64,000 nucleotides of DNA from Pseudoalteromonas sp. MM1 (GTDB lineage Bacteria > Pseudomonadota > Gammaproteobacteria > Enterobacterales > Alteromonadaceae). Numbering within the stretch: the stretch's first letter is position 1; every line of letters begins with the position of its first letter. Of the stretch, positions 37,471 through 46,296 are shown piece after piece. Below the pieces are notes generated by a model. The model was given only the letters and a program-made list of their open reading frames with translations, was not told where the DNA came from and made no database searches. The stretch spans positions 186,001 to 250,000 of the forward strand of contig NZ_AP027922.1 in NCBI RefSeq assembly GCF_030296835.1. The letters are read 5' to 3'. Position numbers and translations under genes: made by a program.

Positions 37471-40400
37471 ATGGAAAATAAAAGTAACTACCGATTAAAA
37501 CTAATAGCGAGTACTGTGAGTGCGTGTTTTTTAGTATCTGGCTGTAGTTTTGATAAAGATGAGGATAGCGACGAAATTGTAAACTTAGCCCCCTCTGTAG
37601 TAATTTCTGACCAAGGCGAAATACAAGAAAAAACCAGCTTTTCACTTACTGCCAGCGCTTCAGACTCAGACGGGCAAATAGTAAATTATTATTGGCAGCA
37701 TGACTCCACTTTAAACCTCAGCGCACAAAACCCAAACTCAAATGAAATCACTTATCTCTCACCCGACATTACAGAAGATGTAACCGTTAATTTTACAGTA
37801 ACAGTAGAAGATGATGATGGAGCAACAACAAGCGCTACTCAGCAAGTATTAATTAAACGTAACTCAACGGCAGTTACGCTTAATGGCTTAATTACCGACA
37901 ACACGATTAGTTTTGCAAATGTAGAAATAACCATAGGTGATAAAACTTATTCAGCTACAGCAGATGAAAATGGTGTTTACACAATAGTATTAGATGTCGA
38001 TGAAGCCTTAGAGCAAACCCTAGTAAAAGTTAAAGCTAAAGGGCGGGATGATTTAAATCCTGGGGTTGAATTTATATCTCAGCTTAGTTCTGTTAAAAAG
38101 TTAGCTACGCAGGCAGGCGATGATGGCATTTTAGACAGTGATGAAAACTTTGGCGTCAACACAACTAATGTGACAACAGCAGAGTATGCACTGATTGTAA
38201 GAGACGGTGATGAACCGACAAGTGAAGATGAGCTAGATAATGCACTTTTAAATGTTGATGCTGATGAAAAAGTACAACTTGCAAGCCTGATTAAAATTAT
38301 TGTAGATAACCCTGATTACGAGCTGCCGGAGGGCGTAGAGAGCACCCTCGATTTAGTAACTAATGAAGAAGCAGCAGAGCAGTTTGAAGAGGACGTTAAT
38401 GAGCAAGATCCTGACCTAATAGAGCAAACGAAAACCGAAATTAAAGAAGATGAAGATTTAGTAACAGGCTCAAAAGAGTCATTGGTTGGTGAATATATAA
38501 TTAACTCCCCGCGCTACTATGCAAATCCAGCCAGTCACTTAACTTTAAACGAAAACGGTACTGGTCAGTATCATGCAGTTACGGGTAGCTCACTAACATG
38601 GCAAGAAGTGAGTGGTAAAATAGAAGTTACTTTACAGTCTCCTGTACTTATTAATAAATACTCCCAGACCGAAGACGATGTTGAAACTGTTTATGATGAG
38701 CATTTAAATTCATTCTCGTTACAAGTACTCGGCGAAAACGATGTTTTTAAAACAATAGATATTAAAAGTGATATTACAGTTTACGAAAACAGCATTGAGG
38801 TGCAAAACAAGCAAGAAATACAAACCACCAACCTTATTCTTAAAAGTAAAACCTTAAGTTTGACCGTCGAAGATATTGTCGGTGAGTGGGAAATGGAGCG
38901 AACAGAAAGTCGTAATTTCATTAGTCACCTAGAGACTATTGCTTTCTATGATGATGGGACCGGCGCTGTTTTAAGTGATAATTCGGCACCGTTTGAGTGG
39001 GAGCTGACTAATAATAAATTACAAGTAACCTATGATGAAGGCGGTAGCGTTGGTACAACAAATTTTTGGTTTACTAAAAATTTAAAAGCAGGCTATCAGC
39101 TAGTTTCATTAGATACCACATCAGCGGATCCTGCCGATAGCCAATATGGCCTGATGATAAAAAGAGAAGCGGTGTCTTTATCAAATGATGACTTAGTTGG
39201 GCGCTGGCAGGGCTTTATTGGCACGTCACAACTTTATGATATGAACGTATTTGCCGATGGTACGATTATGTTAGGGCTAGGGACTACGTCTTTCCAAGGG
39301 ATTCTTGAAGATGGCAATCTAATTAGACGCCGCTATGAGTATGAAGGTTACACCGTTAGCAGTTGTGAAGGATTTAATGAAACCTGTTACTTAAGCGCAG
39401 AAGTAACCCATGACATCATTGCAGTAGAAGATAGTCATTATTACTTATTAAGAGAGTTTAAATGGTTCTCTCCTGAAGGGGACATGTACGACATTCAGAG
39501 AAATTTACTTATTTACCAATATAGTAAAGAGCTGAGCTATTCAGAGTTTACACCTAACTTATTACAAAGCAGTTTTAATCTTTATAAAAGTGCTGGTGAG
39601 CAAGTAATAGAAGATCGAATCAGGGTTAATTACGATGACGGCTCACTTACGATAACAATCGATGGCATAGAGTATGAAGCGCAGTTAAATGAAGGCGTAA
39701 TCGAATATCAAAAAAATGCGCAAACATGGCTTTTTGAAATTGTTAGTGGTGATGGCGAAACATACACTATTTGTAATTACCAACAAGGTAGTAGCTGTAC
39801 ACAGAGCGATAAAACAGTCTATCAATCTAAAAACCCACGAGTGACTTTAACAGCTCCATCTAATGAATTTGGTCAACTACAGCCTGCAGTACAAGAGGTG
39901 CCTTTTGCTCAGCTAGTTGGTTTTAATATAGTGCCTAATGAGGGCTATGAGGTTGATTCAATAGAGGGCTGCGAAGGTTATATTGAGGGCGAATATTATA
40001 TTGCCTTTAGTGGACACAGTGACTGCGAAATTAATGCTACATTTGTGGAAAAGCCAGAAACAATATCAGGGCAATTTTTAATTAATAATCCTGATTACTT
40101 TACCTCTACCTCTTTCAAATTAGAGCTTAATGAAAATGAAGAGGGCGCATTTACTGGCAATAACCAGGTTGCGATCACTTGGTCTAAATATTTTGACGAA
40201 ATTAGAGTTTATTTTTCTGATGAGTATGTCTTAAATGAAAGTGTTGCGTATGAAGTTGAAAATGGCACTCAAGTAGAAGTTAGACGTAAAGATGTAATGA
40301 CCAGTATTGTACTAAAGGAACGTTTCGATTTAGGTAACGGCTGGTACCAAATGACGCAAAGTTTAAGTAAGTTTCGTAACGAGGAACTAGTTGAAGAGTG

Positions 40401-41649
40401 GCACAGTGATAGCCATGTTAAGTTATTTGATTCAGTAGCACCTCAAATTGATTTAACCTCAAGCGATTTGGTTGGTAGTTGGTCGTTAGGTATTCCATCT
40501 GAAGATACCGTGAAGGAATTACTGCTAAATGATGATGGGACAGGTAGCGTAGTCGATACTATAGATGAAGCGCAAATAGAGGACTTTACTTGGCTGCAAA
40601 CAGCAGCAGGACTTAAAATTACGACTTCTGATAGCGTTGAAGATATCTATATTACCAAGGATATAGACCTTGGCTATCAAGTAATAATGCAAGGCCAGTA
40701 TGAAGATGAAAAGCAAGTAAATGTTGCCATAATGGTTAGGCAAGAAGAGCAAGAAATTACCCCGAGTAACTTTACTGGGCGTCACTTATTTAAAGAAGGC
40801 CATGACTTAGAGACCATTTGGGATGAGCTACAAATATATGAAGATGGCCAAGTGTTCTTCACTTATTCTACAAGTTCCATTCAAGGTGAGTTTAAAGGGG
40901 GGAGCTTTAGCCGCAGCAGAAAATACGATCAACTAACAGAAACATACGGCTCCGATTGTGATTTGACTTTAGAGACGTGTTTTAATGACTATACAATGGA
41001 TTATAGGCTTATTAATCGCAATGATGACTACCAAGTAGTTGAGCGTGTATCTAGAGCGTTTGATACAAATACGGGAGAAGAAAGCTTTTCTTACGCATCA
41101 CTTTACTTTGAAAACTATATTGAAAATACAAGTACTGATAAGTTTCATGAGCATGAAATCCCTTTTGAAATTTACGAGCATAGTGGTGAGAACTTCGTAA
41201 AATGGGGAGTTTACTATGTGGATGGGTACGAGCTTTGGAAAAACGATATTAAAGCTGCATCACTTGAATTAGTCGAAGGTAAGTTTACCTACGAGCAAGA
41301 CGGTCAAAGCAAGGTGATTGAATTTATTTCAAATGATCGCGATGAGATAGTGCTTTGTGAGTATTTACAAGGTACAGCATGTCAAAATCAAGAAGAGATG
41401 ACCTTTACGATTTTTGAGCCAAGGTATGATGTTACAGTTTATTCAGATGGTAATGGTGTAGTAAATAACGGCGTTGAAAACTACACAAGCTTTCATGGCG
41501 ATACGTTAACCTTTAATATTTCTGCAAATGCAGGCTATAAATTAGAGTCTATAAGCGGGTGTGATGGCGTTTTAGAAGACAATACATACACGGTTCATTA
41601 TTTGGCGCAAAGCTGCGATATTAATATCGCATTTGAACTAATGGAGTGA
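37471..41649 (+). CDS. Very large lipoprotein with PKD-like domain and duplicated 530-residue unit
   Basis: A 1392-residue lipoprotein (lipobox LVSGC, Cys25). Residues about 38-128 are a PKD/Ig-like domain (DSDGQIVNYYWQHDS, FTVTVEDDDGA). Residues 130-185 form a carboxypeptidase-regulatory-like fold, and then comes an acidic helical stretch to about 330. The rest is two tandem copies of one unit: about 333-862 and 863-1392. Each has, in order, VGEYIINSPRYY / SGQFLINNPDYF, VGEWEMERT / VGSWSLGIP, VGRWQGFIG / TGRHLFKEG, and a closing InlB-B-like beta-repeat with a cysteine pair (IEGCEG...SDCEI / ISGCDG...QSCDI). Function unknown; adhesion or ligand binding at the cell surface fits the domain types. 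GGAG precedes the ATG. Flanked by terminators, it is a single-gene unit. Confidence 0.85.
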   Translation: MENKSNYRLKLIASTVSACFLVSGCSFDKDEDSDEIVNLAPSVVISDQGEIQEKTSFSLTASASDSDGQIVNYYWQHDSTLNLSAQNPNSNEITYLSPDITEDVTVNFTVTVEDDDGATTSATQQVLIKRNSTAVTLNGLITDNTISFANVEITIGDKTYSATADENGVYTIVLDVDEALEQTLVKVKAKGRDDLNPGVEFISQLSSVKKLATQAGDDGILDSDENFGVNTTNVTTAEYALIVRDGDEPTSEDELDNALLNVDADEKVQLASLIKIIVDNPDYELPEGVESTLDLVTNEEAAEQFEEDVNEQDPDLIEQTKTEIKEDEDLVTGSKESLVGEYIINSPRYYANPASHLTLNENGTGQYHAVTGSSLTWQEVSGKIEVTLQSPVLINKYSQTEDDVETVYDEHLNSFSLQVLGENDVFKTIDIKSDITVYENSIEVQNKQEIQTTNLILKSKTLSLTVEDIVGEWEMERTESRNFISHLETIAFYDDGTGAVLSDNSAPFEWELTNNKLQVTYDEGGSVGTTNFWFTKNLKAGYQLVSLDTTSADPADSQYGLMIKREAVSLSNDDLVGRWQGFIGTSQLYDMNVFADGTIMLGLGTTSFQGILEDGNLIRRRYEYEGYTVSSCEGFNETCYLSAEVTHDIIAVEDSHYYLLREFKWFSPEGDMYDIQRNLLIYQYSKELSYSEFTPNLLQSSFNLYKSAGEQVIEDRIRVNYDDGSLTITIDGIEYEAQLNEGVIEYQKNAQTWLFEIVSGDGETYTICNYQQGSSCTQSDKTVYQSKNPRVTLTAPSNEFGQLQPAVQEVPFAQLVGFNIVPNEGYEVDSIEGCEGYIEGEYYIAFSGHSDCEINATFVEKPETISGQFLINNPDYFTSTSFKLELNENEEGAFTGNNQVAITWSKYFDEIRVYFSDEYVLNESVAYEVENGTQVEVRRKDVMTSIVLKERFDLGNGWYQMTQSLSKFRNEELVEEWHSDSHVKLFDSVAPQIDLTSSDLVGSWSLGIPSEDTVKELLLNDDGTGSVVDTIDEAQIEDFTWLQTAAGLKITTSDSVEDIYITKDIDLGYQVIMQGQYEDEKQVNVAIMVRQEEQEITPSNFTGRHLFKEGHDLETIWDELQIYEDGQVFFTYSTSSIQGEFKGGSFSRSRKYDQLTETYGSDCDLTLETCFNDYTMDYRLINRNDDYQVVERVSRAFDTNTGEESFSYASLYFENYIENTSTDKFHEHEIPFEIYEHSGENFVKWGVYYVDGYELWKNDIKAASLELVEGKFTYEQDGQSKVIEFISNDRDEIVLCEYLQGTACQNQEEMTFTIFEPRYDVTVYSDGNGVVNNGVENYTSFHGDTLTFNISANAGYKLESISGCDGVLEDNTYTVHYLAQSCDINIAFELME

Positions 41650-41698
41650 ATACGCTCTATAGTTTCGAGATAAAATTAGAGCGGTGATTAAATTTAAT

Positions 41699-41730
41699 AA
41701 ATTGGCTACGCAGCGTAGCCAATTTTTTTG
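41699..41730 (+). terminator. Rho-independent terminator after the large lipoprotein gene
   Basis: Thirteen-base arms (41699-41711 and 41713-41725) around a single A, with inner sequence GGCTACGC and GCGTAGCC, followed by seven T. The stem core resembles the ACGC/GCGT palindrome between cysI and cysH. The remainder of 41731-41869 is plain AT-rich sequence. Confidence 0.85.
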
Positions 41731-41869
41731 AATTAAATTTTCAATAAACTAGAATTTTAGATCTTAAAATTTAACTTTTAATCTTTTATATCCCAATTTA
41801 TGCTCAGAAAATCCTCCACACATGCATTAAAATCTCTTTTAATATTCTCATTATTTTAAGCGAGATTTT

Positions 41870-42502
41870 ATGACTGCATTAAACAACCAGAATTTACTGC
41901 AACTTCGTTTTATTAACCAAGCAAATATTGATTTGGTTAAGCCTTCTTTTGATAACCTACCTGCTAATCCGTATGCAGATGGTGAATTTCGTAAGCGTCG
42001 TTACTCGGTAATTAAATTTCAAAATGGTGAGCTAAAACTTCAAGCTGCCAAAGCGTTTGTTCAAGACGATTCTATTAATACCTTTCAGGGTAATGTTGAG
42101 CGTACTTATGAAAATTTAGAGCAGAGCTTACTTGAGTCTCAAGGTATGAAAAGCATTGTAAGTGAGTTTTGTGAGCTTACCGGCATTGATGAAGGCCGTG
42201 ATATTGAAATACATCAATTTAGAATGCTTGCCATTGATAGCGATACGCCCGCAGCACCTGAAGGTGTGCACCAAGATGGCTTTGACCATGTTTGTGTATG
42301 TGGTGTTTCACACGAAAACTTAGAAGGCGGCGAACTGCTAGTATACGAAAACAAGCAAGCTGAACCGTGTTTTAAAATGGAAATTAAAGACGGTATGTTT
42401 GCACTAATAAACGACCGTCAGGTTTGGCACAATGCAACGCCAATGAACAAAGTCGATACTAGCAAGCCAGGCTACCTGGATTGTTTTGTACTTACCTCTT
42501 AA
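41870..42502 (+). CDS. 2-oxoglutarate/Fe(II) dioxygenase (amino-acid hydroxylase type)
   Basis: A 210-residue enzyme of the 2OG-Fe dioxygenase family that contains L-isoleucine 4-hydroxylase and BsmA. The iron triad is His134 and Asp136 (VHQDGFDHV) and His187 (QVWHNATP); FRMLAID and GGELLVYEN are family strands. Members hydroxylate free aliphatic amino acids, but the substrate here cannot be read. It is followed nine bases later by a class V aminotransferase gene whose AGGAG overlaps this stop region, so the two are an operon and may act on the same amino acid. Confidence 0.85.
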   Translation: MTALNNQNLLQLRFINQANIDLVKPSFDNLPANPYADGEFRKRRYSVIKFQNGELKLQAAKAFVQDDSINTFQGNVERTYENLEQSLLESQGMKSIVSEFCELTGIDEGRDIEIHQFRMLAIDSDTPAAPEGVHQDGFDHVCVCGVSHENLEGGELLVYENKQAEPCFKMEIKDGMFALINDRQVWHNATPMNKVDTSKPGYLDCFVLTS

Positions 42503-42511
42503 GGAGTGCTC

Positions 42512-43747
42512 ATGAACATAGCGCAATTACGTGAGCAGTTTCCTGCACTAACACAAACCGTTGATGGTAAATCGCCGATATTTTTAGATGGCCCTGGTGG
42601 CTCTCAAGTGCCGCAGTCTGTACTAAATGCAATGACTGCTTATTTAGGGCACTACAACTCAAACTTAGGCGGTGCGTTTTTTTCAAGTGATAAAACGGTA
42701 GAGCTAATGGCGAGTGCACGCCAAACAGCGGCAGATTTACTTAATGCGCCAAGTGCACAAAATATTGTGTTTGGCCCTAACATGACCAGCCTGACCTTTA
42801 GCTTTAGCCGTGCTATTTCACGCGATTGGCAAGCCGGTGATGAGATTATTGTAACTAACGCTGATCACTTCTCAAATGTATCGTCATGGCAGCAAGCCGC
42901 AGAAGATAAAGGCGTTAAAGTTCAAACCGCTTTAATTAACGAGGCTGATTGCAGCTTAGATATGGCGCAGTTTGAAAGCTTGCTTAACAGTAATACTAAA
43001 TTAGTGGCTGTTACTTATGCTTCAAATACCACAGGCTCTATTAACGATGTAAAACGTATTATAGAGCTTGCCCATGCTGTAGGCGCATTAGTGTACGTTG
43101 ATGCCGTGCATTATGCACCGCATGAGCTTGTAGATGTACAGGCCCTTGATTGCGACTTTTTGGCCTGCTCAGCATATAAGTTTTTTGGCCCTCACTTAGG
43201 CATGGTGTACGGTAAAACACAGCATCTTGAAGGTTTTACGCCTTATAAAGTAGAACCAGCTAAAGATGTAGCACCAGGTCGATGGGAAACAGGCACGCAA
43301 AGCTTTGAAGCCTTAGCTGGTTTTGTTGCCGCTGTTGATTACATTGCTGCAATTAGTGGGCTTGATGACAGTCACACGCGCCGTGAAAAACTAACTGCGG
43401 CTTTTGCTAAAACAAAACAGCACGAAATGGCATTGAGTGAGTACTTTTTAACGCGTTTAGTTAATTACCCGCGTATTAAGCTATTTGGCATTGATGACCT
43501 TGAGCGTTTAAACGAGCGTACACCTACATTTGCTTTAACCTTTGAAGGGCTAGAGCCCCGTGAAGTGTCTGAGTTCTTAGGCAAACAGCATATTTGTGTG
43601 TGGGATGGACATTTTTATGCACAAGGCTTATGTGAGCAGTTAGGCGTACTTGATAAAGGCGGTGTAGTGCGCATTGGTTGTATGCATTACAACACAACAG
43701 CTGAGCTAGATAAGTTATTTGATTTGTTTGATGAGTTACTAGGTTAA
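42512..43747 (+). CDS. Cysteine-desulfurase-like class V aminotransferase (VC1184 type)
   Basis: A 411-residue PLP enzyme of the class V family. Visible are FLDGPGGSQVP near the start, the SFSRAISRDW segment, DAVHYAPHELVDVQ (PLP-ring aspartate) and ACSAYKFFGPHLG with the Schiff-base lysine. The C-terminal part reads VVRIGCMHYNTTAELD. True desulfurases of the SufS/CsdA group carry their catalytic cysteine three residues after this glycine, in a loop missing here. Desulfurase activity is therefore doubtful and another beta- or gamma-elimination or transamination is possible. ATG 42512 is chosen over a GTG at 42506 because AAGGAG ends five bases before it. Confidence 0.88.
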   Translation: MNIAQLREQFPALTQTVDGKSPIFLDGPGGSQVPQSVLNAMTAYLGHYNSNLGGAFFSSDKTVELMASARQTAADLLNAPSAQNIVFGPNMTSLTFSFSRAISRDWQAGDEIIVTNADHFSNVSSWQQAAEDKGVKVQTALINEADCSLDMAQFESLLNSNTKLVAVTYASNTTGSINDVKRIIELAHAVGALVYVDAVHYAPHELVDVQALDCDFLACSAYKFFGPHLGMVYGKTQHLEGFTPYKVEPAKDVAPGRWETGTQSFEALAGFVAAVDYIAAISGLDDSHTRREKLTAAFAKTKQHEMALSEYFLTRLVNYPRIKLFGIDDLERLNERTPTFALTFEGLEPREVSEFLGKQHICVWDGHFYAQGLCEQLGVLDKGGVVRIGCMHYNTTAELDKLFDLFDELLG

Positions 43748-43767
43748 AGCCTTACCCATTCAGCACT

Positions 43768-43801
43768 TTAAAAGCCATAAGTAAAAGCTTATGGCTTTTT
43801 T
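43768..43801. terminator. Bidirectional terminator
   Basis: AAAAGCCATAAG (43770-43781), loop TAAAAG, CTTATGGCTTTT (43788-43799), flanked by further T. It lies between the convergent aminotransferase and prolyl-hydroxylase-like genes. Confidence 0.88.
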
Positions 43802-43821
43802 ATTGGCAGATTACTTAGGAG

Positions 43822-44526
43822 CTAGCCCTTAGGTGTACCGTATATTTGTTCAGCTCGGTTAAATAGCACCCACGAGGTTAAAATATACTTATCGTTAGAA
43901 ATGGGCTTATTACCTCGATGGGTATGCGTAAAGTAGCCAGGGGCTATCACCATGGTGCCTTTTTTAGGGGCTATTTTACGTTTTTGATAATAAAACTCTG
44001 TTTCCCCGCCTTCTTCCACGTCGTTTAAATAAAACATAAATAACAAAATACGGTGCAATGCTTCATTGTGTTGTAGCTGTGGGTACACTTCACTATGCCA
44101 ATAAGGGTAACCGCCTTTATTTACCTCGTACTTTTGTGCCTGAATATTTCCTAGTCTAAATATTTGCTGCACCAAAACAGGAAGCTGAGGCTTGCCCACC
44201 TCGTCAAAGTTCTCATGTGTTAAATCTACAACCTCCCCCGTTTTTGGGTGATAAACTTTTAGGCCAAAAGCGCCAATCAGCATAAAAAAGTGTTCTTCTA
44301 CATAGTTAAAAACATGCTGTGCAGTGGTTTGTTGAATATGCTTTAATTGTTGGGCGTATTCTGGGTAACTGTTTAATTGCAGGTCGTGGCTGTCTTTCTT
44401 TTTTAAGTCCACACCGCCAGAGGTTACTCCTTGCTTTACATGCGGGCTTTTAGAAAAAGTGGTAATAAAGTTATCGCAAAAATCATCGCTTAACGCGTTA
44501 TCAATAACGTGGATAAAGTCCGTCAT
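43822..44526 (-). CDS. Prolyl-4-hydroxylase-like 2OG-Fe(II) oxygenase
   Basis: A 234-residue protein of the P4Hc superfamily, cytoplasmic, without signal peptide. The iron motif reads His144-x-Glu146 (YWHSEVYPQ), so a glutamate stands where most members have aspartate; GGETEFYY and APKKGTMVIAPGYFTHTHRG supply the distal histidine (His201 or His203), with Lys/Arg candidates for 2-oxoglutarate binding downstream. Protein substrates (prolines or ribosomal residues) are known for relatives, but nothing here fixes the target. It is divergent from the thioesterase gene, with 36 bases between the starts. Confidence 0.85.
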   Translation of the reverse strand: MTDFIHVIDNALSDDFCDNFITTFSKSPHVKQGVTSGGVDLKKKDSHDLQLNSYPEYAQQLKHIQQTTAQHVFNYVEEHFFMLIGAFGLKVYHPKTGEVVDLTHENFDEVGKPQLPVLVQQIFRLGNIQAQKYEVNKGGYPYWHSEVYPQLQHNEALHRILLFMFYLNDVEEGGETEFYYQKRKIAPKKGTMVIAPGYFTHTHRGNKPISNDKYILTSWVLFNRAEQIYGTPKG

Positions 44527-44562
44527 GATTTACCTTTTTATTTAGTTATTATTTGGATTTTT

Positions 44563-44952
44563 ATGTTTATTGAAAAAGTGATGCCGCGCTTTAGCGAAAC
44601 AGATGCACTCGGACACATCAACAATACCGTACTCCCTGTATGGTTTGAAGCAGCACGTGTCCCTATTTTTAAATTTTTTACCCCCGATCTAAACCCGCAT
44701 GACTGGAAGTTGATCATCGCTAAAATAGAAGCATCGTTTGTAGGTGAATTATTTTATGCTCACGAAGTAACAATAAAAACGGTAGTAGAGCATATAGGAA
44801 ATAGCTCTTTTACTATTAAGCAGGAGGCGTGGCAGCAAGGTAAATGCTGTGTTGTGGGTAAAACTGTATTAGTGCGCTATAACTTTAAAAGCAAAGCTAA
44901 ACAAAATTTAAGTGAAGCCGAAGTAGCGGCACTAAACGAGCACCTAGTTTAA
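44563..44952 (+). CDS. Acyl-CoA thioesterase of the YbgC/FadM hotdog type
   Basis: A 129-residue single-domain hotdog protein. RFSETDALGHINNTVLPVWFEAAR is the family signature: the aspartate of ETDALGHINN is the catalytic residue of 4-hydroxybenzoyl-CoA-type thioesterases. It should hydrolyse acyl-CoA in the cytoplasm; chain length is unknown. I start at the ATG at 44563, with GGA nine bases before it, since the signature begins eight residues later as in relatives; an upstream in-frame start at 44509 would overlap the divergent gene. Confidence 0.85.
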   Translation: MFIEKVMPRFSETDALGHINNTVLPVWFEAARVPIFKFFTPDLNPHDWKLIIAKIEASFVGELFYAHEVTIKTVVEHIGNSSFTIKQEAWQQGKCCVVGKTVLVRYNFKSKAKQNLSEAEVAALNEHLV

Positions 44953-45067
44953 CTAGTTTACTACACGCAGCAAAAAGCAGTCATGTAAACCACAAGCGAC
45001 AGCTGTAAATTTTTATCGCTGTTTTTTTAACGTATTTTAATTGAGTTACGCTTCTCACTTATATACT

Positions 45068-45082
45068 ATTTATATTATATAT
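45068..45082. promoter_or_regulatory. Candidate operator upstream of galM
   Basis: ATTTATATTATATAT, nearly palindromic, identical in 14 of 15 positions to the site at 46216-46230. It lies about 48 bases before galM. AT-rich DNA makes chance matches likely, so confidence is low. Confidence 0.35.
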
Positions 45083-45129
45083 TATTGCACCGCTATAACA
45101 GGTACTGTTGAGCTGGTAGTTTATGGAGA

Positions 45130-46110
45130 ATGAATGTGGCATCTACAACTGGCAATAAACCGTTAGAGGTGATAACGCTTAGCGATGGTAAAAGCTTAAC
45201 TGCAGAAATACTGCCATTTGGCGCTATTATCAAAAGTATAAAGTTTAATAACCAAGAGATGACGCTCACAGTGAGCGACCCACAGTATTACCTAGAAAAC
45301 CCATTTTATTTAGGTGCAACAGTAGGGCGTTATGCAAATCGTATTGAAAATGGACGCTTTGTGTTGTCTGGTACCGAGTATCAGCTTAAGGCAAATAATG
45401 GCCCAAATAGTTTGCACGGTGGCGAAAAAGGTTTTAATAAAGTGCAGTGGCAAGTCACTCAGCAAAGTGATAATGAAGTAGAGCTTTATTATTGCTCCGC
45501 CGATGGAGAAGAAGGTTTTCCAGGCCAGTTACAAGTTTGGCAAACAATCACTGCACGCAATGGCGAGTTAATCCTCAGTTACCAAGCAACTACCGATAAA
45601 GAAACCCTCGTTAACTTTACCAACCACTGCTATTTTAATCTTGAAGGCAGTGAGAGCATTAACGAACATCTACTGCAAATAAATACCGCCACCTATTTAC
45701 CTATCGATAGTAACAGTATACCGCTTGCCCATCATGAAGATGGCTCCGGCAGCTGTTTTGACTTTACCAAGCGCACACAGGTGGGTACAGCGCTAAGTGA
45801 GGCTCACCCTCAGTTAAAGGCTGGAAATGGCTTTGATCACTGCTATATTTTTAGTGATGACAATCGTTTAAAAACAATGGCTACATTAACCTCGCCACAC
45901 ACGGGCGTTAATTTAACCCTTAAAAGTACCCAACCAGGCATGCAGTTATATACCGCAAACTTTGTAGGAGCGCCTTTTAAAGCACGCCAAGCATTGTGTT
46001 TAGAAGCGCAAAATTGGCCTAATGCAGCAAACAGAAGCGATTTCCCAAAAGCTAATTTATTGCCGGATGAAGAATATACTCAGCAAATAATTTTTGCATT
46101 TTCGCAATAA
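45130..46110 (+). CDS. galM: Aldose 1-epimerase (galactose mutarotase)
   Basis: GalM interconverts the alpha and beta anomers of galactose and glucose. Visible: GATVGRYANRIENGRF, NSLHGGEKGFNK with the first active-site histidine, FTNHCYFNLEG with the second, and CLEAQNWPNAANR with the catalytic glutamate. Length 326 is normal. The ATG at 45130 has GGAG only one base away; a GTG at 45136 would be better spaced, so the true start may be two codons later. It opens the galactoside locus, consistent with supplying the anomer needed by the dehydrogenase at 56477. Confidence 0.95.
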   Translation: MNVASTTGNKPLEVITLSDGKSLTAEILPFGAIIKSIKFNNQEMTLTVSDPQYYLENPFYLGATVGRYANRIENGRFVLSGTEYQLKANNGPNSLHGGEKGFNKVQWQVTQQSDNEVELYYCSADGEEGFPGQLQVWQTITARNGELILSYQATTDKETLVNFTNHCYFNLEGSESINEHLLQINTATYLPIDSNSIPLAHHEDGSGSCFDFTKRTQVGTALSEAHPQLKAGNGFDHCYIFSDDNRLKTMATLTSPHTGVNLTLKSTQPGMQLYTANFVGAPFKARQALCLEAQNWPNAANRSDFPKANLLPDEEYTQQIIFAFSQ

Positions 46111-46215
46111 CGTACTAATTCTACTGTTAAATTAAAGAAAACAAAAAGAAAAATACACGTAACAAAAAGATAGCCATAATTAAGGAAAAGGTTGCACTTT
46201 TGCTCAATTTAAAGT

Positions 46216-46230
46216 ATTTATATTATAAAT
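46216..46230. promoter_or_regulatory. Candidate operator upstream of the TonB-dependent receptor gene
   Basis: ATTTATA-T-TATAAAT, a perfect 15-base palindrome 66 bases before the receptor start. It shares 14 of 15 bases with the site before galM. The GntR-family regulator at 55601 is a possible binder. Confidence 0.4.
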
Positions 46231-46296
46231 AGTATTTGAAGCTATACACACCATACAACGACAAAATGACTACACACAATCAGGAGTTTTTAAAAA

